Source of the DNA: an archaeon
GTDB lineage: Archaea > Nanobdellota > Nanobdellia > Woesearchaeales > GW2011-AR9
Length of the DNA: 64,000 bases
Assembly: GCA_018697095.1 (NCBI GenBank)
Contig: JABHSG010000003.1
Span: forward strand, 420,839-484,838
Reading direction: 5' to 3'
Below are positions 43,141-51,949 of this stretch, piece after piece; positions within the stretch are counted from its first letter, which is position 1; each line of letters opens with the position of its first letter. A program made the translations under genes and the position numbers. Under the pieces are notes generated by a model. The model did no database searches, was not told where the DNA came from, and saw only the letters and a list, made by a program, of their open reading frames with translations.

Positions 43141-45774
43141 CTAATCACTACAGCTTTTGAACATCTGTCCATTCTCATCGAACTTCATTTCGCATTTGCT
43201 ACCTTCAGAAACTCCTTCTTGTGCACTTAATGATGCTTCCACTACATTAGTTTCAGAAGATGTTGATGATGTTTCAACGCCTAAGTTTTCAGAAACATCT
43301 TCTACACTAACTTCAGCTTCAGAAACTTCACTACTAGCTTCCCATTCACCACTGTTTGCGTTAGACTCTTCTTTTTTAGCATCAATAGTCAAAACTTGTT
43401 CATATCTACAGTTGTCACGGTAAATTGTAACTCCTTTACATCCTAAACGATAAGCTTCTTCGTATAACTGTTTAGTTTGCTCAATTGTAAAGTTTTCTGG
43501 AGCATTCGCTGTTTTACTAATTGAACTATCAGTCCAACGTTGCACTGCTGCTTGTACTCTAATGTGATCAAGTGGACTCATCTGCATAGCAGTTACAAAC
43601 CAATCAGGTAAGTTTCCATCAGCATCTGCATACTCAGCAGCAAGTGGGATTGTTTGTTTGTGAAAACCTAAACGACTTTGCCTAAAAAATTCAAAAGCAT
43701 AGTACGGCTCAATTCCAGTTGATGTTCCAAGCATTGTTCCAACAGTTCCAGTAGGCGCTTGTGTTGTTAATGTTACATTACGAATTCCATGCTCAAGTAC
43801 AGCATCGCGAACTTCTTGTGACATTGTTTTCATGTATCCACTTTCAATATATTTAGCAGGTTCACAAAATGGAAACATCCCTTTTTCTTTAGCAACTTCT
43901 ACTGATGCCAAATAGGTTTCGTTAGCAATCGCTTCGTAAACTTTGTCAATAATTTCCAAACTCTCACTACTTCCATAGCGAACTCGCAATTTAATTAGCA
44001 TTTCACCTAGGCCTAAAGTTCCAAGGCCAACACGCCTCTCGCCTTTTTGATTTTTCTCGTTAGCTTCAAAATGGTATGGAGTTAAGTCAATTACATTGTC
44101 CAAAAAGCGCTGTAAAATACGTGTTGCATTTCTAAGTGCAGACCAATTAATCTCATACAACTTACCTTTTTCATCAGAGCCGACCTCTTCACAAAAAGAA
44201 GCCAAATACAAATGACCTAAGTTACAAACTCCCCATGCTGGAAGTCCTTGTTCTCCACAAGGGTTAGTACAAATAATTGGATTATAATAATTGGAGTTAC
44301 TCATTTTGTTGTAACGTTCCATAAATACAATCCCTGGTTCAGCACTTGCATGCGCGGAAGAAACTAACATGTCCCACATCTCACTTGCTGGAATTGTTTT
44401 ATAAACTCGAGTTGGGTATCCTTGGTCTTTCCATTTCCATAAATCTCCATCCCACTGAGTTTTGTAAACTTCTTTCATTCCCTCAGCTTCATAATCTGGA
44501 AACTCAAGTGGCCAATCTTCACCTGCAGCGAGTGCAGCCATAAATCGGTCAGAAAACATTACTGAAATATTTGCGTTTTCAAGAACTCCTTTCTTACGTT
44601 TTGCAGTAATAAATTCTAAAATATCAGGGTGCCAATCATGTAACATTAACATAAGTGCGCCACGTCGTGATCCGCCTTGTTCAATCAATCCAGTTCCATA
44701 AGAAAAGATTCCTCCCCAAGATACTGCTCCAGATGATTTTCCATGTACTCCACGAACGTATGCGTAACGTGGGCGCAAAGTACTCAAATTAATTCCAACT
44801 CCACCACCACGACTAAAAATCTCAGTCATTTGGTGCAATGTCTCTTTGATAATTCCTTCACGACTATCTTTTGGACTTGGAATTACATAACAATTGTATA
44901 ATGTCAAATTTTTAGTGTATCCTTCACCAACGTTCGCTGCAGTCATAATTCTTCCAGCAGGTTGAATGTGTTTAGCAGCTAGTTCTGAGTAAAATGCGTC
45001 TTCCCATTTAGTTTGCAACTCACTATCTTTTTCAACACTAGCAGCTGCTTTTGCAACACGTCTATGTGCGTCAGAAATAGATTCAATTGGTTTGTCACAT
45101 TTCCAAATAGTAGTTTTAAATTCATAATTATTTTTGGCATCTGCGAAAACTCCAGTAATCATATGTAATGTAACATCATCTCCATTCAATCCAGTAACGA
45201 TTCCTAAATCTTTTTTTGGATATTTTGGATCTTCTTTACTAATTGCAATTACTAAGTCGCCTTTTTCAATATTATCTCGTTTTGTTTTAAGTGCATAACG
45301 ATCTAAAAAAATACTACGTCCTAGTTCATCAAACACAACAGATCCATTTAGTATACTTTCTGCTTGACTACTAACCATAACATTATGTTCATTCAAATGT
45401 GCAATGTCTTTTTGCACTTCAATTGCAACTTCTTTTTCAGCTAGAACTTCAGGCTGGCTTTCACTTGCTTCAACCTCAGAAGATTCTTCAGCAGCAACTT
45501 GTGACTCTTCACTTTCTACTGCTTCTTGTACTACACTTACGCTTGGAGCGCTTTGTGCACTTCGTACTACTAAGTTCACCATTGCTTCAAAATCTTTAGT
45601 AGATGGCACGCCACCTCTGTTAGAAATAACCTCAACTACATTTTGGGCAATTTCCATAGCTTCTTGCTCAGGCATTTTAGTCTTTGAGCTAAGTAGTGAA
45701 GAAATAGATTGTAATGTGTAATCTTTATCAAATTCAATTGTTGTTCCATCTGCTTTTTGTACATGTGTGATCAT
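43141..45774 (-). CDS. nrdJ: Ribonucleoside-diphosphate reductase, adenosylcobalamin-dependent (class II)
   Basis: 877 aa. It reduces ribonucleotides to deoxyribonucleotides using a B12 radical. The N-terminal ATP-cone (VQKADGTTIEFDKDYTLQSI...) gives allosteric control, and a Glu/Ser/Ala-rich linker follows. The catalytic barrel carries YNCYVIPSP (first active Cys), SRGGGVGINLSTLRP, NPCGEQ (radical Cys and Glu), and APTGTVGTMLGTSTGIEPYYAF. The C-terminal tail after another Glu/Ser-rich linker ends KCEMKFDENGQMFKSCSD, whose two cysteines probably relay reducing power. Ribosome site GGGGTGGAATACT; the leader is highly structured (see 45797-45857). Confidence 0.95.
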   Translation of the reverse strand: MITHVQKADGTTIEFDKDYTLQSISSLLSSKTKMPEQEAMEIAQNVVEVISNRGGVPSTKDFEAMVNLVVRSAQSAPSVSVVQEAVESEESQVAAEESSEVEASESQPEVLAEKEVAIEVQKDIAHLNEHNVMVSSQAESILNGSVVFDELGRSIFLDRYALKTKRDNIEKGDLVIAISKEDPKYPKKDLGIVTGLNGDDVTLHMITGVFADAKNNYEFKTTIWKCDKPIESISDAHRRVAKAAASVEKDSELQTKWEDAFYSELAAKHIQPAGRIMTAANVGEGYTKNLTLYNCYVIPSPKDSREGIIKETLHQMTEIFSRGGGVGINLSTLRPRYAYVRGVHGKSSGAVSWGGIFSYGTGLIEQGGSRRGALMLMLHDWHPDILEFITAKRKKGVLENANISVMFSDRFMAALAAGEDWPLEFPDYEAEGMKEVYKTQWDGDLWKWKDQGYPTRVYKTIPASEMWDMLVSSAHASAEPGIVFMERYNKMSNSNYYNPIICTNPCGEQGLPAWGVCNLGHLYLASFCEEVGSDEKGKLYEINWSALRNATRILQRFLDNVIDLTPYHFEANEKNQKGERRVGLGTLGLGEMLIKLRVRYGSSESLEIIDKVYEAIANETYLASVEVAKEKGMFPFCEPAKYIESGYMKTMSQEVRDAVLEHGIRNVTLTTQAPTGTVGTMLGTSTGIEPYYAFEFFRQSRLGFHKQTIPLAAEYADADGNLPDWFVTAMQMSPLDHIRVQAAVQRWTDSSISKTANAPENFTIEQTKQLYEEAYRLGCKGVTIYRDNCRYEQVLTIDAKKEESNANSGEWEASSEVSEAEVSVEDVSENLGVETSSTSSETNVVEASLSAQEGVSEGSKCEMKFDENGQMFKSCSD

Positions 45775-45796
45775 AGTATTCCACCCCTTTTTATTT

Positions 45797-45857
45797 CACC
45801 TTTCGGTGCAAAGAGAACGTTGTTCTCTTGCACAAGAAAGCTTCGCTTTCTTTGTGC
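45797..45857 (-). promoter_or_regulatory. Structured nrdJ leader with overlapping hairpins
   Basis: On the minus strand, from 5': GCACAAAGAAAGC-GAA-GCTTTCTTGTGC (45830-45857, bulged A), then TGCAAGAGAAC-AAC-GTTCTCTTTGCA (45807-45832), then CACC-GAAA-GGTG (45797-45808). Neighbouring stems share bases (45830-45832 and 45807-45808), so they cannot all be complete together. A TATA-like CTATTTAAAC near 45905 would start the mRNA about 100 nt before the ATG. The rest of the 45775-46130 gap is AT-rich with no gene seen. It does not look like a cobalamin riboswitch. Confidence 0.55.
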
Positions 45858-46130
45858 TAATTTTTGTTTTGTTTTTCTGCATTCCAAAAACACTAAATCC
45901 TGTTTAAATAGATTCATGTGGTGCAGGCTACAAAAGAAAAAATAACTTCTGTAAAATCCTTAAACCAGTATCTCTTTTGGAATTTTTTAACTTCTGTAAG
46001 TACCACCCCAAGAAGTATCAATTCATCATCCTATCAACTATATAACCATTGCGTGAACACTACTCAATGAAAACCAAAAAGTCATACAAAACCAAGAAAC
46101 TTTAATCAATTGACATTGTTAAGAAGCAAC

Positions 46131-46538
46131 TTATCGCTTCACATAGAATTCTGGGGTACCTCCCAAAGATACCAGTCTGCCAAGTTTTGAAATTTCACAT
46201 ATACCATCGATCTCTTTACGATGAAAAACGTTAAATGGAGCAAATCCAGACAAAGTAACTGCCATGTGTATATATCTTTCAATGCCTGCATTTCTATTAT
46301 CTAAAAAAACAGCTAAACTCCCTTGAATTGGGTTGTCTACTGGAACCATTTTTTGTTGTAATACGTGGTCAACAAACCCAGTTTCTCCTCGAGTTTCACA
46401 ATTTCCGATGTATCTATCGTCATTTGTAAACCCAAGAACATAAAATGCAGTCCCAATACAATTTCGTGTGAATGGAGCCACACGATTTTCAAGTAGCGAT
46501 GCCATTCGTTGCACCATTTGTTGATCAGTCATCAACAT
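46131..46538 (-). CDS. Hypothetical protein, possible NlpC/P60-like cysteine hydrolase
   Basis: 135 aa, low-confidence assignment. RNCIGTAFYVLGF (candidate catalytic Cys at a helix start), then GSLAVFLDNRNAGIERYIHMAVTLSG (candidate His) and NVFHRKEIDG follow the Cys...His spacing of NlpC/P60 or CHAP-type hydrolases. No signal peptide. It would be an odd find in an archaeon without peptidoglycan. Confidence 0.45.
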   Translation of the reverse strand: MLMTDQQMVQRMASLLENRVAPFTRNCIGTAFYVLGFTNDDRYIGNCETRGETGFVDHVLQQKMVPVDNPIQGSLAVFLDNRNAGIERYIHMAVTLSGFAPFNVFHRKEIDGICEISKLGRLVSLGGTPEFYVKR

Positions 46539-46617
46539 TTCATTTCAGAACCTACTTTAAAAATAATCTCGATGAAAAATAAACAAAAAAGAAAAATAAA
46601 AAAAAATACTCAGAAAT

Positions 46618-46746
46618 TTAGTAGCCTCTACAAGACTTACAATAATATCGGTTCGCGTTTTCCACGATCATCCTTTGGTTACAAGACTTACAGCATCGCT
46701 GAATCTTGAACTTTTTAACTTCCTGGAAAATATGTTGTTTTCCCAT
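46618..46746 (-). CDS. Small zinc-ribbon protein
   Basis: 42 aa from the ATG at 46746 (MGKQHIFQEVKKF), chosen because AGAGAGGTGGATA precedes it; the 25 upstream residues in the track are unlikely. Two CxxC pairs (CCKSCNQ and YYCKSCRGY) should bind one zinc. Basic N-terminus. Probably nucleic-acid or protein binding. Confidence 0.65.
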   Translation of the reverse strand: MGKQHIFQEVKKFKIQRCCKSCNQRMIVENANRYYCKSCRGY

Positions 46747-46932
46747 TATCCATCCACCTCTCTTGGTTTTCCAAGATATGCCAAAAATAAATTTTCTTAG
46801 CATCTTTAAACTCCAAAGCACCTCTACTCTAAAGCTAAATAATAAACACGAGCGGTTACCCTACTCTAGTTTTATTCAATAATGAATGGATAACTACTAT
46901 TTATACATTTCCCTAAATTAGTGTGGGAATTA

Positions 46933-47196
46933 CTAATATCTCCTAGAATTCCTTGTATTTAATATATTATATCCCACTGGTGTAAATCCTTGAGTCAAAC
47001 CACTTCTTCTAGGGGCAACAACTGCAATTATTCCTTCGTCCACCGTCCCTTGATAAAAATAACCTCGGTCTTGACCTACAGTAAGTTCTGATGTGTTTGG
47101 TCTTTGTCCAAAATCAAGTGTACTTGGTCCTACTAATGTTCCTACAACATATGTTAATGCAAGTGAAATTTCTTTTGGTAAATGTCTGTCTGTCAT
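46933..47196 (-). CDS. Hypothetical protein
   Basis: 87 aa, not recognised. A hydrophobic N-terminal stretch (EISLALTYVVGTLVG) is followed by a polar, Gly/Arg-rich remainder (RRSGLTQGFTPVGYN). No clear ribosome site. Coding is plausible but weak. Confidence 0.45.
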   Translation of the reverse strand: MTDRHLPKEISLALTYVVGTLVGPSTLDFGQRPNTSELTVGQDRGYFYQGTVDEGIIAVVAPRRSGLTQGFTPVGYNILNTRNSRRY

Positions 47197-47283
47197 AAAA
47201 CCAAAATCGAAACATATGCAATATAAAGATTTGCATTCAAGAAAATTAATTAATTAGAAATTATCATCTTCTAACTAAATTAT

Positions 47284-47940
47284 CTACAAAACCACCATCA
47301 GTGCAATTCCAAAAGCTACCATTGCAATCCAAACTGGCATGTTCCACTGATAGATCTTTCTTCCATCAAAGTTTCCAAACGGAATCATGTTGAAAAGTCC
47401 AAGCCAGATATTGATAAAAAATCCTACACTAAAAATGGACCAAAATCCACCTAAACTGCTAATTCCAAAAAACAGTCCAGCTAAAACATAATTAGTCAAA
47501 GGTCCAGCTGCTGAAATAATTCCGTTCTCACGCCGAGTAACATTACCAACAATCATAACTGCTCCTGGGGCTGCAAAAATGAATCCAATAACTGCAGCAA
47601 GGCCAACAGCCATGTAAAGCATCTGATCAAACGCGCGAAACTCAGCAGCGCAGCCATAATGCTGTGCTACAAATTTGTGTGCTAATTCGTGTAGTAAAAA
47701 ACCAAGACCAGCAGTAAATAGTGATACTAGAAATAAAATTAAAAATTCTAAACTAATGATGTTAGTAAAAGATCTTCCACCAAGTAAATGAATTCCTGAA
47801 TATATTAGTGCAAATGCAAATGAAAGAGCTCCCCATCCTTTAGCGATGTCTATTATCTCACGTTTAGATGTTTTAATAGGCCCTAGCCTAAATGGTTTAC
47901 TTGAATGACTTTGTAATGGGTCTGCATACAATTTATTCAC
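47284..47940 (-). CDS. Site-2 protease family (M50) membrane metalloprotease
   Basis: About 215-218 aa. Membrane-embedded zinc protease: HExxH in LLHELAHKFVAQHYG and the second metal site in NMIPFGNFDGRKI (NP/FDG). Six or so helices. It overlaps the upstream Cys/Lys-rich gene by 8 nt. The track start is GTG at 47940, but AAAGGTG lies only 7 nt before an in-frame TTG at 47931, which fits the ribosome-site spacing used elsewhere here. Confidence 0.88.
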   Translation of the reverse strand: MNKLYADPLQSHSSKPFRLGPIKTSKREIIDIAKGWGALSFAFALIYSGIHLLGGRSFTNIISLEFLILFLVSLFTAGLGFLLHELAHKFVAQHYGCAAEFRAFDQMLYMAVGLAAVIGFIFAAPGAVMIVGNVTRRENGIISAAGPLTNYVLAGLFFGISSLGGFWSIFSVGFFINIWLGLFNMIPFGNFDGRKIYQWNMPVWIAMVAFGIALMVVL

Positions 47941-48244
47941 CTTTAGCCTTCAACTTCTTCTTCGCCTTTTTAACAGTTGCTTTCTTTTTTTTGACTCCAG
48001 TTGTCTTTTTATTTACAATTTTTTTCTTGACTTTTTTCTCTTCATTAACAACGTACTGTCCATCACTATCAATTCTCATCTTTTCTTCAACGAACCTTTT
48101 CAAAACTGCAGCTTCTTCTTCTAGTGGCAATAATAACCCAACATCACCAAAAAAATCCAGTGCACAATCTTTGCAATAGTAATCTGTAGTTCCTTTTAGA
48201 ACAAACTCAGCATTCAATTCACAAAGGCAGCATCCCTTAACCAT
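47933..48244 (-). CDS. Cys-cluster protein with lysine-rich tail
   Basis: About 103 aa from the ATG at 48244 (MVKGCCLCELNAEF). CCLC and YYCKDC pairs should bind zinc; a short helical part follows, and the last 40 residues are almost all Lys/Val/Thr (VKKKIVNKKTTGVKKKKATVK), suggesting nucleic-acid contact. Overlaps the M50 protease gene. Family not recognised. Confidence 0.6.
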   Translation of the reverse strand: MVKGCCLCELNAEFVLKGTTDYYCKDCALDFFGDVGLLLPLEEEAAVLKRFVEEKMRIDSDGQYVVNEEKKVKKKIVNKKTTGVKKKKATVKKAKKKLKAKGE

Positions 48245-48291
48245 ATCAAAAACCAAGAATTCTAACTTTTAAAGATTGCTATTAGAAATTC

Positions 48292-49563
48292 CTATTTCCC
48301 AAGAAGTACTCTAATCATCTCATCAATTTCATGCTCAATTACTGATGATCCATGATATTTACAGTCCCATAGCACAGCTTCATACAGTGTTTTACGAGCT
48401 TCATTTTCTTCCCCTTCAGGCAAATATTCATTCAATAGGCCATATGATGCAGCGCATGCCGCCATTTCAATTGAACGAATAATTGTGGGTTTACCTACTT
48501 CAGATGAGAATTGTTTGACAATCCCAGAATCAACATTCACTTTCTTACGTTTACGAGTTTCAAGAAGTTTTTTCATCCCACTACTTTTCTCAATTAAAAG
48601 TCGCAGTGTTCTTTCATCAATAACAACTGGTGATCCAGAGGAACTAGGACCAAATTCCTTGGCAGCTACAATAGTTTCGATTTCTCCTGCTTGCAAAACT
48701 TCTAATTTTCCTTCTTTAATTGAAAATGCGCTATTAGCAAGTCTTGTTATTGATTTAACTCGAGTACTACTAATTTTGCCAGAATAAACTTCAATAATTC
48801 CAGAGCGAATAAGTCTTCGAACCTGCAAGGCTTCAAACGCAAAGCGACGAATCTCTTGCGGTTTTGAAATAATCTCTTCACGAACAGCTGGAGTTATATA
48901 AAATTTAGCGCCACTATACTCTTTAAGTGCAGCTAAAACTTCAATTAGTCCAGCCATTGAAAGTGTTATGATTGGCCCAGCATCTAAAAATAATACTGGG
49001 TTACTTTCTTTGGCAAATATGGCCATTGCTTTTTTCAAACGCAAATCAGCACGGCTACTTTCAGTATGCGCTTCCAAGGCAGTTGATCCTTGCAAATATT
49101 CTTGTATGTCCCAGCGGCTAACTCCCATAACTGATGCTGCTCGTGCTACTGACATTCCTTGTTCAAGTAAGTGTGACCCTTTTTTTAATTTCGAAGCAAA
49201 CATCACATCTTGAATATGCTCTTTAATTTTAGAATTACAATCTTTAATGATTGTAAAAGACTCAGAAAGTGCAATATTGTATTCACCAAACTTTTTTTGC
49301 GCTAAACTATTACGTACTCTTGTTAATTTCTCAATCAACATTGAATGTTTTTCAGGGTCAACACAAGCACTTACTTTGAAAATAGAGTAAATTAAAACAG
49401 CTAAAGTTGCTGCATCATAATTCTTGTAAAAGGTCACATCTTCAATAACATGTGTTGACAGTTTTTCTAGTTCAGCTCCACCAGCAGTAACACCTTTATC
49501 ATTCAAAATAGAAATAAGCCGATCTAAATCCTTAACCAAACTTCTACGCATAGCTTCTTTCAT
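48292..49563 (-). CDS. PIN-domain protein with helix-turn-helix
   Basis: About 423 aa from the ATG at 49563, chosen because TTAGGTGGATGT precedes it. The N-terminal 140 residues are helical. A helix-turn-helix follows (GMSVARAASVMGVSRWDIQEYLQG). The PIN-like nuclease domain carries the acids VLFLDAGPII, TPAVREEII, LQAGEIETIVAAKE and VVIDERTL. PIN domains are Mg-dependent RNases. No small antitoxin gene adjoins, and the size argues against an ordinary VapC toxin. Substrate unknown. Confidence 0.7.
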   Translation of the reverse strand: MKEAMRRSLVKDLDRLISILNDKGVTAGGAELEKLSTHVIEDVTFYKNYDAATLAVLIYSIFKVSACVDPEKHSMLIEKLTRVRNSLAQKKFGEYNIALSESFTIIKDCNSKIKEHIQDVMFASKLKKGSHLLEQGMSVARAASVMGVSRWDIQEYLQGSTALEAHTESSRADLRLKKAMAIFAKESNPVLFLDAGPIITLSMAGLIEVLAALKEYSGAKFYITPAVREEIISKPQEIRRFAFEALQVRRLIRSGIIEVYSGKISSTRVKSITRLANSAFSIKEGKLEVLQAGEIETIVAAKEFGPSSSGSPVVIDERTLRLLIEKSSGMKKLLETRKRKKVNVDSGIVKQFSSEVGKPTIIRSIEMAACAASYGLLNEYLPEGEENEARKTLYEAVLWDCKYHGSSVIEHEIDEMIRVLLGK

Positions 49564-49649
49564 ACATCCACCTAAATAATTAATTAACAGACTAAGAAAC
49601 AAAAACTCCTTTATAATCCTTATTAAAATAAGTACTAAAACAACTACTC

Positions 49650-51374
49650 TTATTTCTCTTTCTCAGAAAGTCCAGCCAAAAGAAGTTCAATAAATAATGG
49701 ATGGGCTGAAAGTGGTTTACTCTTATACTCAGGGTGAGCTTGTGTTGCAATAAAAAAAGGATGCTCAGAGCGAGGTAATTCAATCATTTCTACAAATTCA
49801 TTATCCGGACTAACTCCAGAAAATACAAATCCTTTTTCTTTTAACATCTCTCGGTAAGAATTGTTGAACTCATACCTGTGCCGATGCCTCTCAGAGATAA
49901 CACCTTCTCTAACTTTGCCTGATTCATCTAAGACAAAAGCATTATGTTTGGAGTAAACTTCATATGCCAAACTTCCAGCTAATAGGTGACTATCAAACGC
50001 ACCAAGTCTCATACTTGTTCCTTCACCCTTAATTGTTTGAACTGAAGAATCAAATTCAATTGAATGAATTATCTTGTGCGCAGCATCAGATTTACATTCT
50101 TCTGCATGCACATCTTCAAGGCCGCAAACATTACGTGCAAATTCAACACACGCAAGTTGCATTCCATAGCAAAGCCCAAGGTAAGGCACCTTGCGTTCTC
50201 TAGCATACTTAATAGCCGTAATTTTTCCTTCCACTCCTCGTTTTCCCCAACCAATAGGTACTACAATAGCATCCGACCCTTCAAGTAAACTTTCTCCTTC
50301 CTTCTCAATTCTCTCAGTAGAAATAAACCGAATTTCAACTTCAACTCCCACTTGCCAAGATGCATGTTTAATTGATTCAACAAGTGAATCATATACATCT
50401 ACAAGTTCATAATCACCAGCATTTTTAGAAAGATATTTCCCAGCAATAGTCAACACAATCTTTTTGTCTTTAGTACAAGTAACGCGAGAAACCAATTCTT
50501 CCCAATCACTCAAATCTATTCTGTGGTGAAACAATCCAACACTATGCAAAATCTTACTATCAAATTCTTGCTGCGCAAAAACAAGAGGGATTCGATAAAT
50601 GGTATTAACATCAGGCGCCATAATCACATTCGGTCCAGGAATTGAAGTTTTAAGTCCAAGTAAATATCGTCGACGTTCATCAAGTTCAGCCTCGCCGCGC
50701 AGTACCAAAAAATCAGGTTGAATTCCCATACTCATCAATCTGTTAACAGACATCTGTGTTGGTTTAGTTTTAGGTTCGCCAATATGTTTTGGCATAGGTA
50801 AATATGATACGTGTACATTAATTACTCGCCCAGGCATTGTAGTTTTCATAATTCTACAAGCTTCATAGTAGAGCATGTTTTGATATTCACCAGCAGTCCC
50901 ACCTAGTTCTACCATTACAATATCGTGGCCAACTCCTGCTGCTGTGATGCGATCAATAATCTCATTACTTACATGTGGGATTGCTTCAACATCTTCTCCT
51001 TCGTAACCCATAGAACGTTCACGATCAATTACTGCTTTGTAGACTTGGCCCATTGTTGTAAAATTTTTATGACCCATCTCTTTGCCTAAAAATCTCTCAT
51101 AAGTTCCAAGATCCATATCAGCTTCAAGTCCATCATTACACAAGAATGGGTCTCCATGTTCAATTGGGTTAATCGTTCCTGAATCTACGTTCAGATAATT
51201 TTCACATTTAATGGATCCAATGTTGTATCCATGTTTTTGTAACAAAACAGCCAAGCTAGCAGCGCATACTCCTTTCCCAATTCCAGAAATAACTCCGCCA
51301 GACACAAAGATGAAAATTGGCGCATCAATTTTTTTGCCAGTTAAAGAAAATTGGTTGGATGTTGTTAAGGGCAT
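49650..51374 (-). CDS. pyrG: CTP synthase
   Basis: 574 aa. Converts UTP to CTP with glutamine. The N-terminal synthetase domain starts FIFVSGGVISGIGKGVCAASLA and has YLNVDSGTINPIEHGDPF and DMDLGTYERFL. The C-terminal glutaminase has PYLGLCYGMQLACVEFA with the nucleophilic Cys (the residue after it is Tyr where Leu is usual) and the His-Glu pair in TQAHPEYKSKP. Length slightly above the usual 535-550. Confidence 0.97.
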   Translation of the reverse strand: MPLTTSNQFSLTGKKIDAPIFIFVSGGVISGIGKGVCAASLAVLLQKHGYNIGSIKCENYLNVDSGTINPIEHGDPFLCNDGLEADMDLGTYERFLGKEMGHKNFTTMGQVYKAVIDRERSMGYEGEDVEAIPHVSNEIIDRITAAGVGHDIVMVELGGTAGEYQNMLYYEACRIMKTTMPGRVINVHVSYLPMPKHIGEPKTKPTQMSVNRLMSMGIQPDFLVLRGEAELDERRRYLLGLKTSIPGPNVIMAPDVNTIYRIPLVFAQQEFDSKILHSVGLFHHRIDLSDWEELVSRVTCTKDKKIVLTIAGKYLSKNAGDYELVDVYDSLVESIKHASWQVGVEVEIRFISTERIEKEGESLLEGSDAIVVPIGWGKRGVEGKITAIKYARERKVPYLGLCYGMQLACVEFARNVCGLEDVHAEECKSDAAHKIIHSIEFDSSVQTIKGEGTSMRLGAFDSHLLAGSLAYEVYSKHNAFVLDESGKVREGVISERHRHRYEFNNSYREMLKEKGFVFSGVSPDNEFVEMIELPRSEHPFFIATQAHPEYKSKPLSAHPLFIELLLAGLSEKEK

Positions 51375-51451
51375 AACGAATCAGCAGCAATCTCCCTTAT
51401 AAGCATTATTGTAACCAAGAAACAAAATACAAATTAAAAAAAATAAAGAAA

Positions 51452-51877
51452 TTAACGCTTTTTCTTAGCACTTTTACGCTTAGCAGCTTTTCGTTTTTTA
51501 GTTGTAGCTTTTCGCTTCACAACTTTTTTTTTTTTAGCTACTTTACGTTTAACTGCTTTTTTAACTCTAGATTTAGCACGTTTCACAACAGATTTTGCTT
51601 TTCCTTTAGCACGACTTGCTTTTTTCAGAGCAGCGCCCTTAACTTTGGACAATTCACGTTTAACTTCAGCTTCTACCATTTTTCGCATACGAGAATGATG
51701 AGCCTTACTTACTTTAACAATATCTTCAGCTAAACTGTGTAATTCTTTTGCGCTAACTCTTCCAGCTTTTACTAAATAATTTAGATGTTTTTTTACAGCA
51801 GCCTTACTTACAGGTGCTCTTTTTAGTGCAGTATCTGCTGCAAACTTCATCCCATGCTTTAACTCTTTTAATACCAT
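51452..51877 (-). CDS. Histone-H1-like Lys/Ala/Arg-rich basic protein
   Basis: About 141 aa from the ATG at 51877, chosen because GAGGTAAGAGAAAG precedes it. The N-terminal 75 residues are helical with a possible DNA-binding fold (APVSKAAVKKHLNYLVKAGRVSAKELHSLAEDIVKV). The last 65 residues are a repetitive basic tail (KRKVAKKKKVVKRKATTKKR) like the tails of H1-like proteins. Probably a chromatin or nucleoid protein. The strand gene order with pyrG is probably incidental. Confidence 0.65.
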   Translation of the reverse strand: MVLKELKHGMKFAADTALKRAPVSKAAVKKHLNYLVKAGRVSAKELHSLAEDIVKVSKAHHSRMRKMVEAEVKRELSKVKGAALKKASRAKGKAKSVVKRAKSRVKKAVKRKVAKKKKVVKRKATTKKRKAAKRKSAKKKR

Positions 51878-51949
51878 CTTTCTCTTACCTCTTTTCTTAC
51901 TACTGTCTTTAACTAATTTAAACAACTATTTCAACCTTACTCTCTCGTC

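Noticed and set aside
45797-45960. Cobalamin riboswitch upstream of the B12-dependent reductase
   Set aside because: No B12-box-like conserved core is visible, and the stems are simple hairpins.
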